A stretch of 64,000 nt of DNA from positions 310,001 through 374,000 of the forward strand of contig NZ_WRXO01000001.1 of the NCBI RefSeq assembly GCF_009758125.1. Reading direction: 5' to 3'. The notes beneath the pieces were generated by a model that searched no databases, had not been told where the DNA came from, and saw nothing but the letters and a program-made list of their open reading frames with translations. Positions 16,279-24,964 of this stretch are shown one piece after another. Source of the stretch: Chitinophaga oryziterrae. Lineage in GTDB: Bacteria > Bacteroidota > Bacteroidia > Chitinophagales > Chitinophagaceae. The position numbers and the translations under genes were made by a program. Numbering within the stretch: the first letter of the stretch is position 1; each line of letters begins with the position of its first letter.

Positions 16279-17496
16279 ATGTCAGAGCAGCAACATATAA
16301 CACTGCCGGAAGGCTCAATAGAAAGGCAAACGCAAACCCTTAACCTGGGTCCTACCCACCCTGCTACGCATGGTGTATTCCAGAATATCCTGGAAATAGA
16401 CGGGGAACGCATTGTGAGTTCAGAGTCTACAGTAGGATACATTCACAGGGCATTTGAGAAAATAGCGGAACGCCGTCCCTACTACCAGATCACTCCTTTA
16501 ACAGACCGTCTGAACTACTGTTCGTCCCCTATCAATAATATGGGATGGCACCTGACCGTAGAAAAGCTGCTGGGCGTGAAAACACCTAAGCGGGTAGACT
16601 ACATGCGTGTGGTCATCATGGAACTGGCACGTATTACGGACCACCTGATCTGTAATGGTGTGGTTGGTGTGGACACTGGCGCCTTTACAGGTTTCCTGTA
16701 CCTCATGAAGCACCGTGAAGTGGCGTATGAGGTGTATGAGGAAATATGCGGATCCCGTCTGACTACTAATATTGGTCGTGTAGGTGGTTTTGAAAGAAAC
16801 TTCACACCAGCCGTATTTGAGAAATTAGAAAAGTTCCTGAAAGAGTTCCCGGTTGCATTGAAAGAGTTCGAATCACTCATGACCCGCAACCGCATCTTCA
16901 TGGAAAGAACACAGGGTGTAGGCGCTATCAGCGCCGAAAGAGCGTTGAACTACGGCTTTACGGGTCCTAACCTGCGCGCTGCAGGGGTGGATTACGATGT
17001 GCGCGTGGCGCAGCCGTACAGCTCTTACGAGGATTTTGACTTCACTATTCCTGTAGGAACCACCGGCGACTGCTACGACCGTTTCCTGGTGCGTAACGCC
17101 GAAATGTGGGAGAGCCTCAGCATTATCCGTCAGGCGCTGGATAAGATGAAAACGCTGCCATCTGATGTATGGCATGCAGATGTACCTGCTTACTACCTGC
17201 CTGAAAAAAGCGATGTATACACAAAAATGGAAGCGCTCATTTATCACTTTAAGATAATCATGGGTGAATCTGATATACTGCCTGGTGAATTATACAACCC
17301 GGTAGAAGGCGCTAACGGAGAACTTGGCTATTATTTGATCAGTGATGGTGGCCGTAGCCCTTACAGGCTGCACTTCCGCCGTCCCTGCTTTATATATTAC
17401 CAGGCGTATGCCGAACTGGTAAAAGGGGCCATGCTTAGTGATGCAATAATCTGTATGAGTAGCCTGAACCTGATTGCAGGTGAACTGGATGCTTAA
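16279..17496 (+). CDS. nuoD: NADH-quinone oxidoreductase subunit D
   Basis: The product is 405 residues, the 49-kDa-type subunit that forms the quinone pocket with NuoB. Signatures are L-G-P-T-H-P-A-T-H-G near the start, the E-R-R-P-Y-Y-Q region, and the C-terminal R-S-P-Y-R-L-H-F-R-R-P. I use the ATG at 16279; a TTG two codons earlier (16273) is an unlikely alternative. Confidence 0.96.
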   Translation: MSEQQHITLPEGSIERQTQTLNLGPTHPATHGVFQNILEIDGERIVSSESTVGYIHRAFEKIAERRPYYQITPLTDRLNYCSSPINNMGWHLTVEKLLGVKTPKRVDYMRVVIMELARITDHLICNGVVGVDTGAFTGFLYLMKHREVAYEVYEEICGSRLTTNIGRVGGFERNFTPAVFEKLEKFLKEFPVALKEFESLMTRNRIFMERTQGVGAISAERALNYGFTGPNLRAAGVDYDVRVAQPYSSYEDFDFTIPVGTTGDCYDRFLVRNAEMWESLSIIRQALDKMKTLPSDVWHADVPAYYLPEKSDVYTKMEALIYHFKIIMGESDILPGELYNPVEGANGELGYYLISDGGRSPYRLHFRRPCFIYYQAYAELVKGAMLSDAIICMSSLNLIAGELDA

Positions 17497-17520
17497 TTTT
17501 TAATTTTTTCTCTCATAGTT

Positions 17521-18006
17521 ATGTTTTCTGAAGCGAAACTGAATAAAGTAAAAGAGATCATTGCCCGCTACCCGCAAGGGAAGCAGAAGAGCGCTTTGCT
17601 GCCGGTATTACACCTGGCACAGGAAGAGTTTGGCGGATGGCTGAGTGCAGAAACCATGGATTACGTGGCATCCCTGTTACAGATTACGCCAATCGAAGTG
17701 TATGAGGTGGCTACCTTTTACTCCATGTTTAACATGAAGCCTGTAGGCAAATATGTATTTGAAGTATGTCATACAGGTCCCTGCATGCTGCGTGGCTCAG
17801 ATAATATCGTAGACTATATCAAAAAGAAGCTGGACATCAATGTGGGTGAAACCACCAAAGACGGACTCTTCACCCTCAAAACAGTGGAATGCCTGGGCGC
17901 CTGCGGTTACGCACCAATGATGCAACTGGGTAAACACTTCCGTGAACACCTCACTCCTGAGAGAGTAGATGAGATTATTAACGAATGCAGGGTAAACGCT
18001 AATTAA
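17521..18006 (+). CDS. nuoE: NADH-quinone oxidoreductase subunit E
   Basis: The product is 161 residues, the 24-kDa-type thioredoxin-like subunit holding the 2Fe-2S cluster N1a. The four cysteines fall in C-H-T-G-P-C and C-L-G-A-C, the usual pattern. With NuoF and NuoG it makes the NADH-oxidising module, which some Bacteroidota lack, so its presence points to true NADH use. Confidence 0.96.
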   Translation: MFSEAKLNKVKEIIARYPQGKQKSALLPVLHLAQEEFGGWLSAETMDYVASLLQITPIEVYEVATFYSMFNMKPVGKYVFEVCHTGPCMLRGSDNIVDYIKKKLDINVGETTKDGLFTLKTVECLGACGYAPMMQLGKHFREHLTPERVDEIINECRVNAN

Positions 18007-18016
18007 TAAAAGTAAG

Positions 18017-19378
18017 ATGGGACGCAAACTACTTTTGGACAAGGCTCATATAGAAAATATCCGGTACTACGATGTGTACCGGGCCAACGGAGGGTATGAA
18101 TCTGCTGAAAAGGCATTGAAAATGACTCCTGAACTGGTGCTGGACGAAGTGAAGAAGAGCGGCCTGAGAGGTCGTGGTGGCGCTGGTTTCCCTACCGGTA
18201 TGAAATGGAGCTTTATTGCAAAACCGGAAGGCGTACCCCGCTACCTGGTATGCAATGCGGATGAATCTGAACCAGGTACGTTCAAAGACCGTTACCTGAT
18301 GGAGTTCCTCCCGCATCTCCTGATAGAAGGTTTACTGATCTCCAGTTATACACTGGGTGCTAATAGCTGTTATATCTATATCCGTGGTGAATACGCCTGG
18401 ATCCCTGATATCCTGGAAGAAGCCATTGCTGATGCCAAGAAGAATGGCTGGCTGGGTAAGAATATCCAGGGTACCGGTTTCGACCTTGAAATATATGTGC
18501 AGCGTGGTGCTGGTGCGTATATCTGCGGTGAGGAAACGGCTTTGATAGAATCACTGGAAGGTAAACGCGGTAATCCACGTATCAAACCACCATTCCCGGC
18601 TATCAAAGGTCTGTGGGATTGCCCGACCGTGGTGAACAACGTGGAAACACTGGCTGCCATTGTGCCTATTCTGCGCATTGGTGGTGAAGAGTACGCCAAA
18701 TACGGTACAGGTAAATCTACCGGTACCAAACTGATCTCTGCCTGTGGTAATATTAACAAACCAGGGGTGTATGAGATAGAAATGAACATTTCGGTAGAAG
18801 AGTTTATTTATTCTGAAGAATATTGCGGCGGTATAGCTAATGGCAAACGCCTGAAAGCATGTATCCCGGGCGGATCTTCCGTACCTATCGTACCGGCTAA
18901 CCTGCTGCTGAAAACAGCCAAAGGCGAAACCCGTATGATGACTTACGAAAGCCTGTCCGACGGAGGTTTTGCTACCGGTACCATGATGGGTTCCGGTGGA
19001 TTCATTGTACTGGACGAAGACCAGTGCATCGTAAAAAACACCCTTACTTTCGCCCGCTTCTACCATCACGAAAGCTGTGGACAATGCAGTCCCTGCCGTG
19101 AAGGTACCGGCTGGATGGAAAGAGTGCTGAAGAACATTGAGAAGGGTAAGGGTAAAATGAGTGATATAGACCTGCTGTGGGATATTCAACGCAAAATAGA
19201 AGGTAACACCATCTGCCCGCTGGGAGATGCTGCTGCCTGGCCGGTAGCTGCTGCTATCCGTCATTTCCGCGATGAATTTGAATGGCATGTGCTGAACCCG
19301 GAAGAGAGCCAGGTGCGCAACTTCGGGCTGGCACACTATGCAGATCCGCTGGAAATTGCTGCTCCTGCCGCAGTGTAA
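18017..19378 (+). CDS. nuoF: NADH-quinone oxidoreductase subunit F
   Basis: The product is 453 residues, the 51-kDa-type subunit that binds NADH and FMN and carries the 4Fe-4S cluster N3. The nucleotide-binding stretch is G-L-R-G-R-G-G-A-G-F-P-T-G; the FMN region includes C-N-A-D-E-S-E-P-G-T; the cluster ligands are E-S-C-G-Q-C-S-P-C-R-E-G and a later T-I-C-P-L-G-D. It starts 10 bases after the nuoE stop. Confidence 0.97.
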   Translation: MGRKLLLDKAHIENIRYYDVYRANGGYESAEKALKMTPELVLDEVKKSGLRGRGGAGFPTGMKWSFIAKPEGVPRYLVCNADESEPGTFKDRYLMEFLPHLLIEGLLISSYTLGANSCYIYIRGEYAWIPDILEEAIADAKKNGWLGKNIQGTGFDLEIYVQRGAGAYICGEETALIESLEGKRGNPRIKPPFPAIKGLWDCPTVVNNVETLAAIVPILRIGGEEYAKYGTGKSTGTKLISACGNINKPGVYEIEMNISVEEFIYSEEYCGGIANGKRLKACIPGGSSVPIVPANLLLKTAKGETRMMTYESLSDGGFATGTMMGSGGFIVLDEDQCIVKNTLTFARFYHHESCGQCSPCREGTGWMERVLKNIEKGKGKMSDIDLLWDIQRKIEGNTICPLGDAAAWPVAAAIRHFRDEFEWHVLNPEESQVRNFGLAHYADPLEIAAPAAV

Positions 19379-19418
19379 GAATCAATAGTAATTGTAAGCA
19401 AAGTTTAAGCGAAGCAAA

Positions 19419-20501
19419 ATGGCTGAAGAAAAGAAACTTTTTAAGGTTAAGATTGATGGTATCCCTGTGGAAGTGGAGCCGGGCACTACTATTTTGAATG
19501 CTGCCCGCCAGATAGGAGGAGATATCGTGCCACCTGCAATGTGTTACTATTCCAAGCTGCAGGGAAGTGGTGGTAAATGCCGTACCTGCCTGGTAAAAGT
19601 AAGCAAAGGATCTGAAGCAGATCCCCGCCCTATGCCTAAACTGGTGGCCAGTTGCCGTACTACCGTAATGGATGGTATGGAAGTAGCCAATATCACCTCT
19701 CCGGAAGTGCTGGATGCACGTAAAGGCGTGGTGGAATTCCTGTTGCTGAACCATCCGCTGGATTGCCCTGTGTGCGACCAGGCAGGAGAGTGCAGCCTTC
19801 AGGACTTAGGTTATGAACATGGTGCAGATGGTACCCGCTACGAATTTAAACGCCGTACGTTTGAAAAGATAGATATCGGCGATAAGATACAACTGCACAT
19901 GACGCGCTGCATACTCTGCTACCGTTGTGTGTATACAGCAGATCAGCTGACAGAAAAACGCGAACACGGTATCCTTGGCCGTGGTGAAGTATCTGAAATC
20001 AGTACTTATATCCATAAATCACTGGATAACGAATTCATTGGTAACGTGATAGATGTTTGTCCTGTAGGCGCACTGACCGATAAAACCTTCCGTTTCAAAA
20101 ACCGCGTATGGTTCCTGAAACCGGTAGATGCTCACCGCGACTGTGATAAATGCTGTGGTAAAACAGTACTGTGGCTGCGTGGTGATGAAGTGTTCCGTGT
20201 AACTGCCCGCAAGGACAAATACGGTGAAGTGGAAGCGTTCATTTGTGATACCTGCCGTTTTGATAAGAAGGAAACGAAAGACTGGATCGTGGAAGGACCT
20301 CGTAAGATCGATCGTCACAGCGTTATCTCTCAGGGTCAGTATGTAGGTGTGGTGAAACCACATGATGCATTACCTGATGTACTGGAGGGACGTCAGCCTA
20401 AACTGCTGATGAACATTCACAGTATCAGCCAGGTGAACCGCCCGGAAATAGACCTTTCTAAAATAGAGGGCCCTGCGCACTCTGATGATTTTAAAAATTA
20501 A
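19419..20501 (+). CDS. nuoG: NADH-quinone oxidoreductase subunit G, short form
   Basis: The product is 360 residues. It has an N-terminal ferredoxin-like 2Fe-2S domain (G-G-K-C-R-T-C, then A-S-C-R-T), the H-x3-C-x2-C-x5-C N5 motif (H-P-L-D-C-P-V-C-D-Q-A-G-E-C) and the N4 cysteines (R-C-I-L-C-Y-R-C and V-C-P-V-G-A). After about residue 240 only a short Cys-rich start of the molybdopterin-oxidoreductase-like domain remains (D-C-D-K-C-C-G; I-C-D-T-C-R). The usual 600-900-residue length is therefore halved. nuoH begins 18 bases later, so this is not recent decay. Short NuoG is, as far as I know, typical of Bacteroidota. Confidence 0.93.
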   Translation: MAEEKKLFKVKIDGIPVEVEPGTTILNAARQIGGDIVPPAMCYYSKLQGSGGKCRTCLVKVSKGSEADPRPMPKLVASCRTTVMDGMEVANITSPEVLDARKGVVEFLLLNHPLDCPVCDQAGECSLQDLGYEHGADGTRYEFKRRTFEKIDIGDKIQLHMTRCILCYRCVYTADQLTEKREHGILGRGEVSEISTYIHKSLDNEFIGNVIDVCPVGALTDKTFRFKNRVWFLKPVDAHRDCDKCCGKTVLWLRGDEVFRVTARKDKYGEVEAFICDTCRFDKKETKDWIVEGPRKIDRHSVISQGQYVGVVKPHDALPDVLEGRQPKLLMNIHSISQVNRPEIDLSKIEGPAHSDDFKN

Positions 20502-20519
20502 CGAGCAATATTTTAAAAG

Positions 20520-21557
20520 ATGACAATAGACTGGGTGCTTATTCTGGAAAAGATCCTTTTGATATCAGGAGTGCTGGTAATCTCACTGGTAGTAGCGATG
20601 TATTCTACCTGGGGTGAAAGAAAGGTAGCTGCCATTATGCAGGACCGCCTGGGTCCCAACAGGGCCGGATGGATAGGTTTATTACAACCACTGGCGGATG
20701 GTGGTAAACTGTTCTTTAAAGAAGAGATCATTCCCGGAAGCTCTAACCGCTTCCTGTTTATATTAGGGCCTTCCCTCGCTATGATGGTGGCGTGTATGAC
20801 CAGCGCTGTGATCCCATGGGGTGATACCCTTATTATCGCAGGGCATACCGTTTCATTGCAGATAGCAGACATCAACATTGGTATGTTATACATTTTCGGC
20901 GTAGTGAGCCTTGGTGTATATGGTATCATGCTGGGTGGATGGGCTTCCAATAATAAATACTCCCTGCTGGCATCAGTACGTGCTGCTTCCCAGATCATTT
21001 CCTATGAACTGGCAATGGGGCTGTCACTGATTGCCCTGGTAATGCTGACCGGCACGCTGAGTCTGAAAGAGATTGTGGAACAGCAACGCCACGGTTACTG
21101 GAACTTTGTTTATCAGCCACTTGGCTTTGTCTTATTCCTGATATGTTCTTTTGCAGAATGTAACCGTTCTCCGTTTGACTTACCAGAGGCAGAGAATGAA
21201 TTGAATGGTGGTTATCACCTGGAATATTCTTCCATGAAACTGGGCTTCTACCTGTTTGCTGAATACATCAACATGTTCATCAGTTCTGCAGTAATGGCCA
21301 GTTTATACTTCGGTGGTTATTGCTTTCCGTTCATGGATAAGCTGGGACTGGATCATAATCTGCTCACAATACTCGGTACCGCAGCATTATTCTTCAAAAC
21401 CATTTGTTTTATTTTCTTCTTCATGTGGGTACGCTGGACCATTCCAAGGTTCCGTTATGATCAACTGATGCGTTTGGGATGGAACATGATGATTCCCCTG
21501 GCACTGGCAAATATGTTGCTCACAGGAGCTGCTATTTTATGGAAACAGGGACATTGA
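20520..21557 (+). CDS. nuoH: NADH-quinone oxidoreductase subunit H
   Basis: The product is 345 residues with about eight transmembrane helices. It connects the Q-module to the proton-pumping arm and lines the quinone tunnel. Recognisable motifs are G-E-R-K-V-A-A-I-M-Q-D-R-L-G-P-N and the E-C-N-R-S-P-F-D-L-P-E-A-E-N-E-L loop, which is nearly invariant in the family. Confidence 0.97.
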   Translation: MTIDWVLILEKILLISGVLVISLVVAMYSTWGERKVAAIMQDRLGPNRAGWIGLLQPLADGGKLFFKEEIIPGSSNRFLFILGPSLAMMVACMTSAVIPWGDTLIIAGHTVSLQIADINIGMLYIFGVVSLGVYGIMLGGWASNNKYSLLASVRAASQIISYELAMGLSLIALVMLTGTLSLKEIVEQQRHGYWNFVYQPLGFVLFLICSFAECNRSPFDLPEAENELNGGYHLEYSSMKLGFYLFAEYINMFISSAVMASLYFGGYCFPFMDKLGLDHNLLTILGTAALFFKTICFIFFFMWVRWTIPRFRYDQLMRLGWNMMIPLALANMLLTGAAILWKQGH

Positions 21558-21584
21558 TTAAAGACTTTTAAATAACCGCATTAT

Positions 21585-22094
21585 ATGCAAGCATTAACTA
21601 ACAGGGCAAAACCAGTAGACCGGAGGCCGATGACTTTCGTGGAGAGAATGTATCTGCCGGCTATTGCTAAAGGGATGGCCATCACATTCAAACATATCTT
21701 CCAGAAGAAAGAAGTAGTGAGCTACCCGGAACAAAAACGTGAATTCAGCCCGGTATTCCGTGGTCTGCACGTATTAAACCGGGATGCGGAAGGACGTGAA
21801 AATTGTACTGCCTGCGGTTTGTGTGCCGTATCCTGCCCTGCAGAGGCTATTACAATGGAAGGTGCTGAAAGGAAACCAGGGGAAGAACACCTGTATCGTG
21901 AAGAGAAATATGCAGCCCGTTATGAAATCAATATGCTGCGTTGCATTTTCTGTGGCTTTTGTGAAGAGGCTTGTCCTAAAGACGCTATTTATCTTACAGA
22001 GACATTTGCGCCTTCCAATTACAAGCGTGAAAGCTTTATCTATGGTAAAGAGGACCTGTTGATCCCTATGCCTGGTGAAAAGAAGAAAGCATAA
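21585..22094 (+). CDS. nuoI: NADH-quinone oxidoreductase subunit I
   Basis: The product is 169 residues with two 4Fe-4S ferredoxin motifs, C-T-A-C-G-L-C-A-V-S-C-P and C-I-F-C-G-F-C-E-E-A-C-P, holding clusters N6a and N6b that feed N2 in NuoB. An N-terminal amphipathic stretch attaches it to the membrane arm. Confidence 0.97.
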   Translation: MQALTNRAKPVDRRPMTFVERMYLPAIAKGMAITFKHIFQKKEVVSYPEQKREFSPVFRGLHVLNRDAEGRENCTACGLCAVSCPAEAITMEGAERKPGEEHLYREEKYAARYEINMLRCIFCGFCEEACPKDAIYLTETFAPSNYKRESFIYGKEDLLIPMPGEKKKA

Positions 22095-22123
22095 AAAGTA
22101 AAACTTACTAGTCAATTATAGCA

Positions 22124-22627
22124 ATGGGAATGAGTTTACAACAAATAATTTTCGGGGTTCTTTCAGTTATCTCGCTTGTATCTGCCCTGGGGGTAGTACT
22201 TAGCAAGAATCCCGTAACCAGCGTTCTTTGCCTTATAGTAACCTTCTTTACCATCGCGGGGCATTACATCATGCTGAATGCACAGTTCCTGGCAGTGGTA
22301 CATATTATTGTATACGCAGGAGCTATCATGGTACTGTTCCTCTTTGTGATCATGCTGATGAACCTGAATGCTGAGATAGAACCTCAGAAACGTAACTGGC
22401 TGAAGTATGCCGGCGCGATCAGCGGCGGTGCTTTTCTGGTAGTGTTACTGGCTGCTCTTCGTGAGGCAAGTATGCCTGCTTTGTTACCAGGTTCCAATGA
22501 AATAGGACTGATATCCAATCTTGGTAAAACATTATTCAATCAGTATGTTGTTCCTTTCGAAGTGAGTAGCATCCTGTTCCTGAGTGCCATGGTAGGTGCA
22601 GTAGTAATAGGAAAGAAAGAGAACTAA
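22124..22627 (+). CDS. nuoJ: NADH-quinone oxidoreductase subunit J
   Basis: The product is 167 residues with five predicted transmembrane helices. The conserved V-H-I-I-V-Y-A-G-A-I-M-V-L-F-L-F-V-I-M helix contains the pi-bulge segment of NuoJ. An alternative start two codons later (M-S-L) is possible. Confidence 0.95.
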   Translation: MGMSLQQIIFGVLSVISLVSALGVVLSKNPVTSVLCLIVTFFTIAGHYIMLNAQFLAVVHIIVYAGAIMVLFLFVIMLMNLNAEIEPQKRNWLKYAGAISGGAFLVVLLAALREASMPALLPGSNEIGLISNLGKTLFNQYVVPFEVSSILFLSAMVGAVVIGKKEN

Positions 22628-22659
22628 TTCTATCATCAGAAATTTACAATCAAAATAAG

Positions 22660-22977
22660 ATGCCTGTTCAATATTACATTTTCTTAAGCATTGCACTGTT
22701 CTGTATAGGTGTTATGGGTGTGCTGATGCGCAGGAATGCCATCATTATATTCATGTGTGTGGAGCTGATGCTGAATGCTGTGAACCTGCTGATGGTCGCC
22801 TTCTCTAAAATGTGGGCAGATGCCGGTCGTGTGGATGCTGGTTCCGCGCAGATCTTTGTATTCTTTATCATGGTGGTAGCTGCTGCGGAAGTAGCGGTAG
22901 GACTGGCCATCATCGTGATGGTGTACAGGAATTCCCATTCAGTGGATATTAATATAATGAACAGACTGAAGAATTAG
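22660..22977 (+). CDS. nuoK: NADH-quinone oxidoreductase subunit K
   Basis: The product is 105 residues with three transmembrane helices. The conserved acidic residue lies in C-V-E-L-M-L-N-A-V-N, as in the MrpC/NuoK family, and is part of the proton path. Length is normal for the family. Confidence 0.96.
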   Translation: MPVQYYIFLSIALFCIGVMGVLMRRNAIIIFMCVELMLNAVNLLMVAFSKMWADAGRVDAGSAQIFVFFIMVVAAAEVAVGLAIIVMVYRNSHSVDINIMNRLKN

Positions 22978-23038
22978 CAGCATAGTTCATTGCTAATTGT
23001 AACTGTAACTTGTAATCGTCGTAAATCAGATTGTATAA

Positions 23039-24940
23039 ATGATGAATCTCGTTTGGCTGGTACCATTTTTACCATTATTAGGTTTCCTGGTGAATGGATT
23101 GGGAAGAAGATACCTCTCCAAATCTCTGTCGGGTATTATAGGAAGCGGGGCTGTACTGGCGGCCTTTGTTATAAGTCTGCTAATCTTCCTTGAAGTAAGG
23201 CAGCCAGGATTCCAGGCCCAGGTGGTGAATCTGTTCGATTTTATTTCAGCGGGTAGTCTGCATATACCTTTTGCATTCCAGGTAGACCAGCTGAGCGCTT
23301 TGTTCCTCCTGATTATTACCGGCGTTGGTACGCTGATCCATATTTACTCTACTTCATACATGCATGATGAAACCAGCGAAGGATTTGCACGTTACTTTGC
23401 ATATCTCAACCTGTTCATCTTCTCCATGCTTATATTAGTACTCGGTGCTAACTATGTAATGATGTTCATTGGCTGGGAAGGTGTAGGACTTTGTTCTTAC
23501 CTGCTCATCGGCTTCTGGTATAAAAACACTAATTATAATAATGCTGCCAAGAAAGCATTCATCATGAACCGTATCGGTGACCTCGGCTTCCTGCTGGGTA
23601 TCTTTATGATGATCGTGAATTTTGGTAGTGTTACTTTCCCTGAAGTATTTGAAAAGGCCGCCGCCCTGGGCGCACATAGCGCTGTGATTCCTGTTATCGC
23701 TATCCTGCTCTTTGTAGGTGCGATGGGTAAATCTGCACAGTTGCCTTTGTATACCTGGTTACCGGATGCGATGGCGGGTCCAACACCTGTATCTGCCCTG
23801 ATCCATGCTGCTACGATGGTAACAGCAGGTATCTATATGATCGCCCGCAGTAACATCCTGTATACACTGGCCCCATGCATACAAACTTTTGTTGCAGTGA
23901 TTGGTCTGGTTACAGCCGTACTTGCAGCATCTATTGCTTTAAAGCAGGATGATATCAAGAAAGTACTGGCTTATTCTACAGTAAGTCAGCTGGGATATAT
24001 GTTCCTGGCGCTGGGTGTAGGGGCTTACACCACTGCTGTGTTCCACGTAATGACACATGCATTCTTTAAGGCATTATTGTTCCTGGGTTCCGGTTCTGTG
24101 ATCCATGCAATGGGTGGAGAACAGGATATCCGCAAGATGGGTGGTCTGAAAAAATACATGCCCGTCACCAACATTACTTTCCTGATCGGTTGCCTGGCAA
24201 TTGCCGGTGTACCTGGTTTATCAGGATTCTTCTCCAAAGACGAAATTTTGTCCAGCACATTTGAAGTAAATAAGATCATGTATGTGGTTGGTTTACTCAC
24301 TGCGCTGATGACAGCCTTCTATATGTTCCGTTTATACTACATGACCTTCCAGGGTAAATTCCGTGGAACGCATGAACAGGAACATCACCTGCATGAAAGT
24401 CCGGGTGCAATGACCTTCCCGCTGATCGTACTGGCTATTCTTGCCGTATTTGCAGGATACATTGGATTACCGGAAGTATTTGGTGCAAAGAACTTACTTG
24501 CAGAATACTTAGCTCCTGTATTTGCACCTTCTGCACCATTTGCGGAAGTGCATCACCTGGAACATAATACTGAATGGTTGCTGATGGGATTAAGTTCCGT
24601 ACTGGTGATCATTACCATCTTCCTTGCCCGTAGCTGGTTCCGTAACTATGAAGATACCGGTGTACAACGTACCGGTTTTGCCAAAGTGCTGGAAAACAAG
24701 TGGTATGTGGATGAGATATACGATGCTATCATCGTAAAACCCCTGATGGGACTGAGCCGTTTCTTTGAAGAGGCAATAGAAAAATCAGGAATAGACCGGT
24801 TGATAAATGGCGTAGGGCGCAGTGTATATTGGAGCAGCCAGCAGGTACGTTTGTTACAGAGCGGCCAGGTTGGTTTCTACATCTTTGCCATGGTGATAGG
24901 GATGGTTGTATTATTTGTGATCGGGTTTTTATTGAAATAA
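23039..24940 (+). CDS. nuoL: NADH-quinone oxidoreductase subunit L
   Basis: The product is 633 residues, the distal antiporter-like proton-pumping subunit with about sixteen helices, including the long lateral helix near the C-terminus. Core motifs include G-W-E-G-V-G-L-C-S-Y-L-L-I-G, L-P-D-A-M-A-G-P-T-P-V-S-A-L-I-H and H-A-F-F-K-A-L-L-F-L. Two adjacent ATG codons (23039 and 23042) make the start uncertain by one residue. Confidence 0.97.
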   Translation: MMNLVWLVPFLPLLGFLVNGLGRRYLSKSLSGIIGSGAVLAAFVISLLIFLEVRQPGFQAQVVNLFDFISAGSLHIPFAFQVDQLSALFLLIITGVGTLIHIYSTSYMHDETSEGFARYFAYLNLFIFSMLILVLGANYVMMFIGWEGVGLCSYLLIGFWYKNTNYNNAAKKAFIMNRIGDLGFLLGIFMMIVNFGSVTFPEVFEKAAALGAHSAVIPVIAILLFVGAMGKSAQLPLYTWLPDAMAGPTPVSALIHAATMVTAGIYMIARSNILYTLAPCIQTFVAVIGLVTAVLAASIALKQDDIKKVLAYSTVSQLGYMFLALGVGAYTTAVFHVMTHAFFKALLFLGSGSVIHAMGGEQDIRKMGGLKKYMPVTNITFLIGCLAIAGVPGLSGFFSKDEILSSTFEVNKIMYVVGLLTALMTAFYMFRLYYMTFQGKFRGTHEQEHHLHESPGAMTFPLIVLAILAVFAGYIGLPEVFGAKNLLAEYLAPVFAPSAPFAEVHHLEHNTEWLLMGLSSVLVIITIFLARSWFRNYEDTGVQRTGFAKVLENKWYVDEIYDAIIVKPLMGLSRFFEEAIEKSGIDRLINGVGRSVYWSSQQVRLLQSGQVGFYIFAMVIGMVVLFVIGFLLK

Positions 24941-24964
24941 AAGGATCTAAGCGTAAGATAAATT

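Noticed and set aside
18551..19336. 261-residue open frame antisense to nuoF
   Set aside because: Shadow of a strongly conserved nuoF coding sequence; no start signal or domain.
20272..20501. Frameshift or truncation of nuoG
   Set aside because: The downstream sequence goes straight into nuoH after 18 bases, with no remnant of a molybdopterin domain in any frame.
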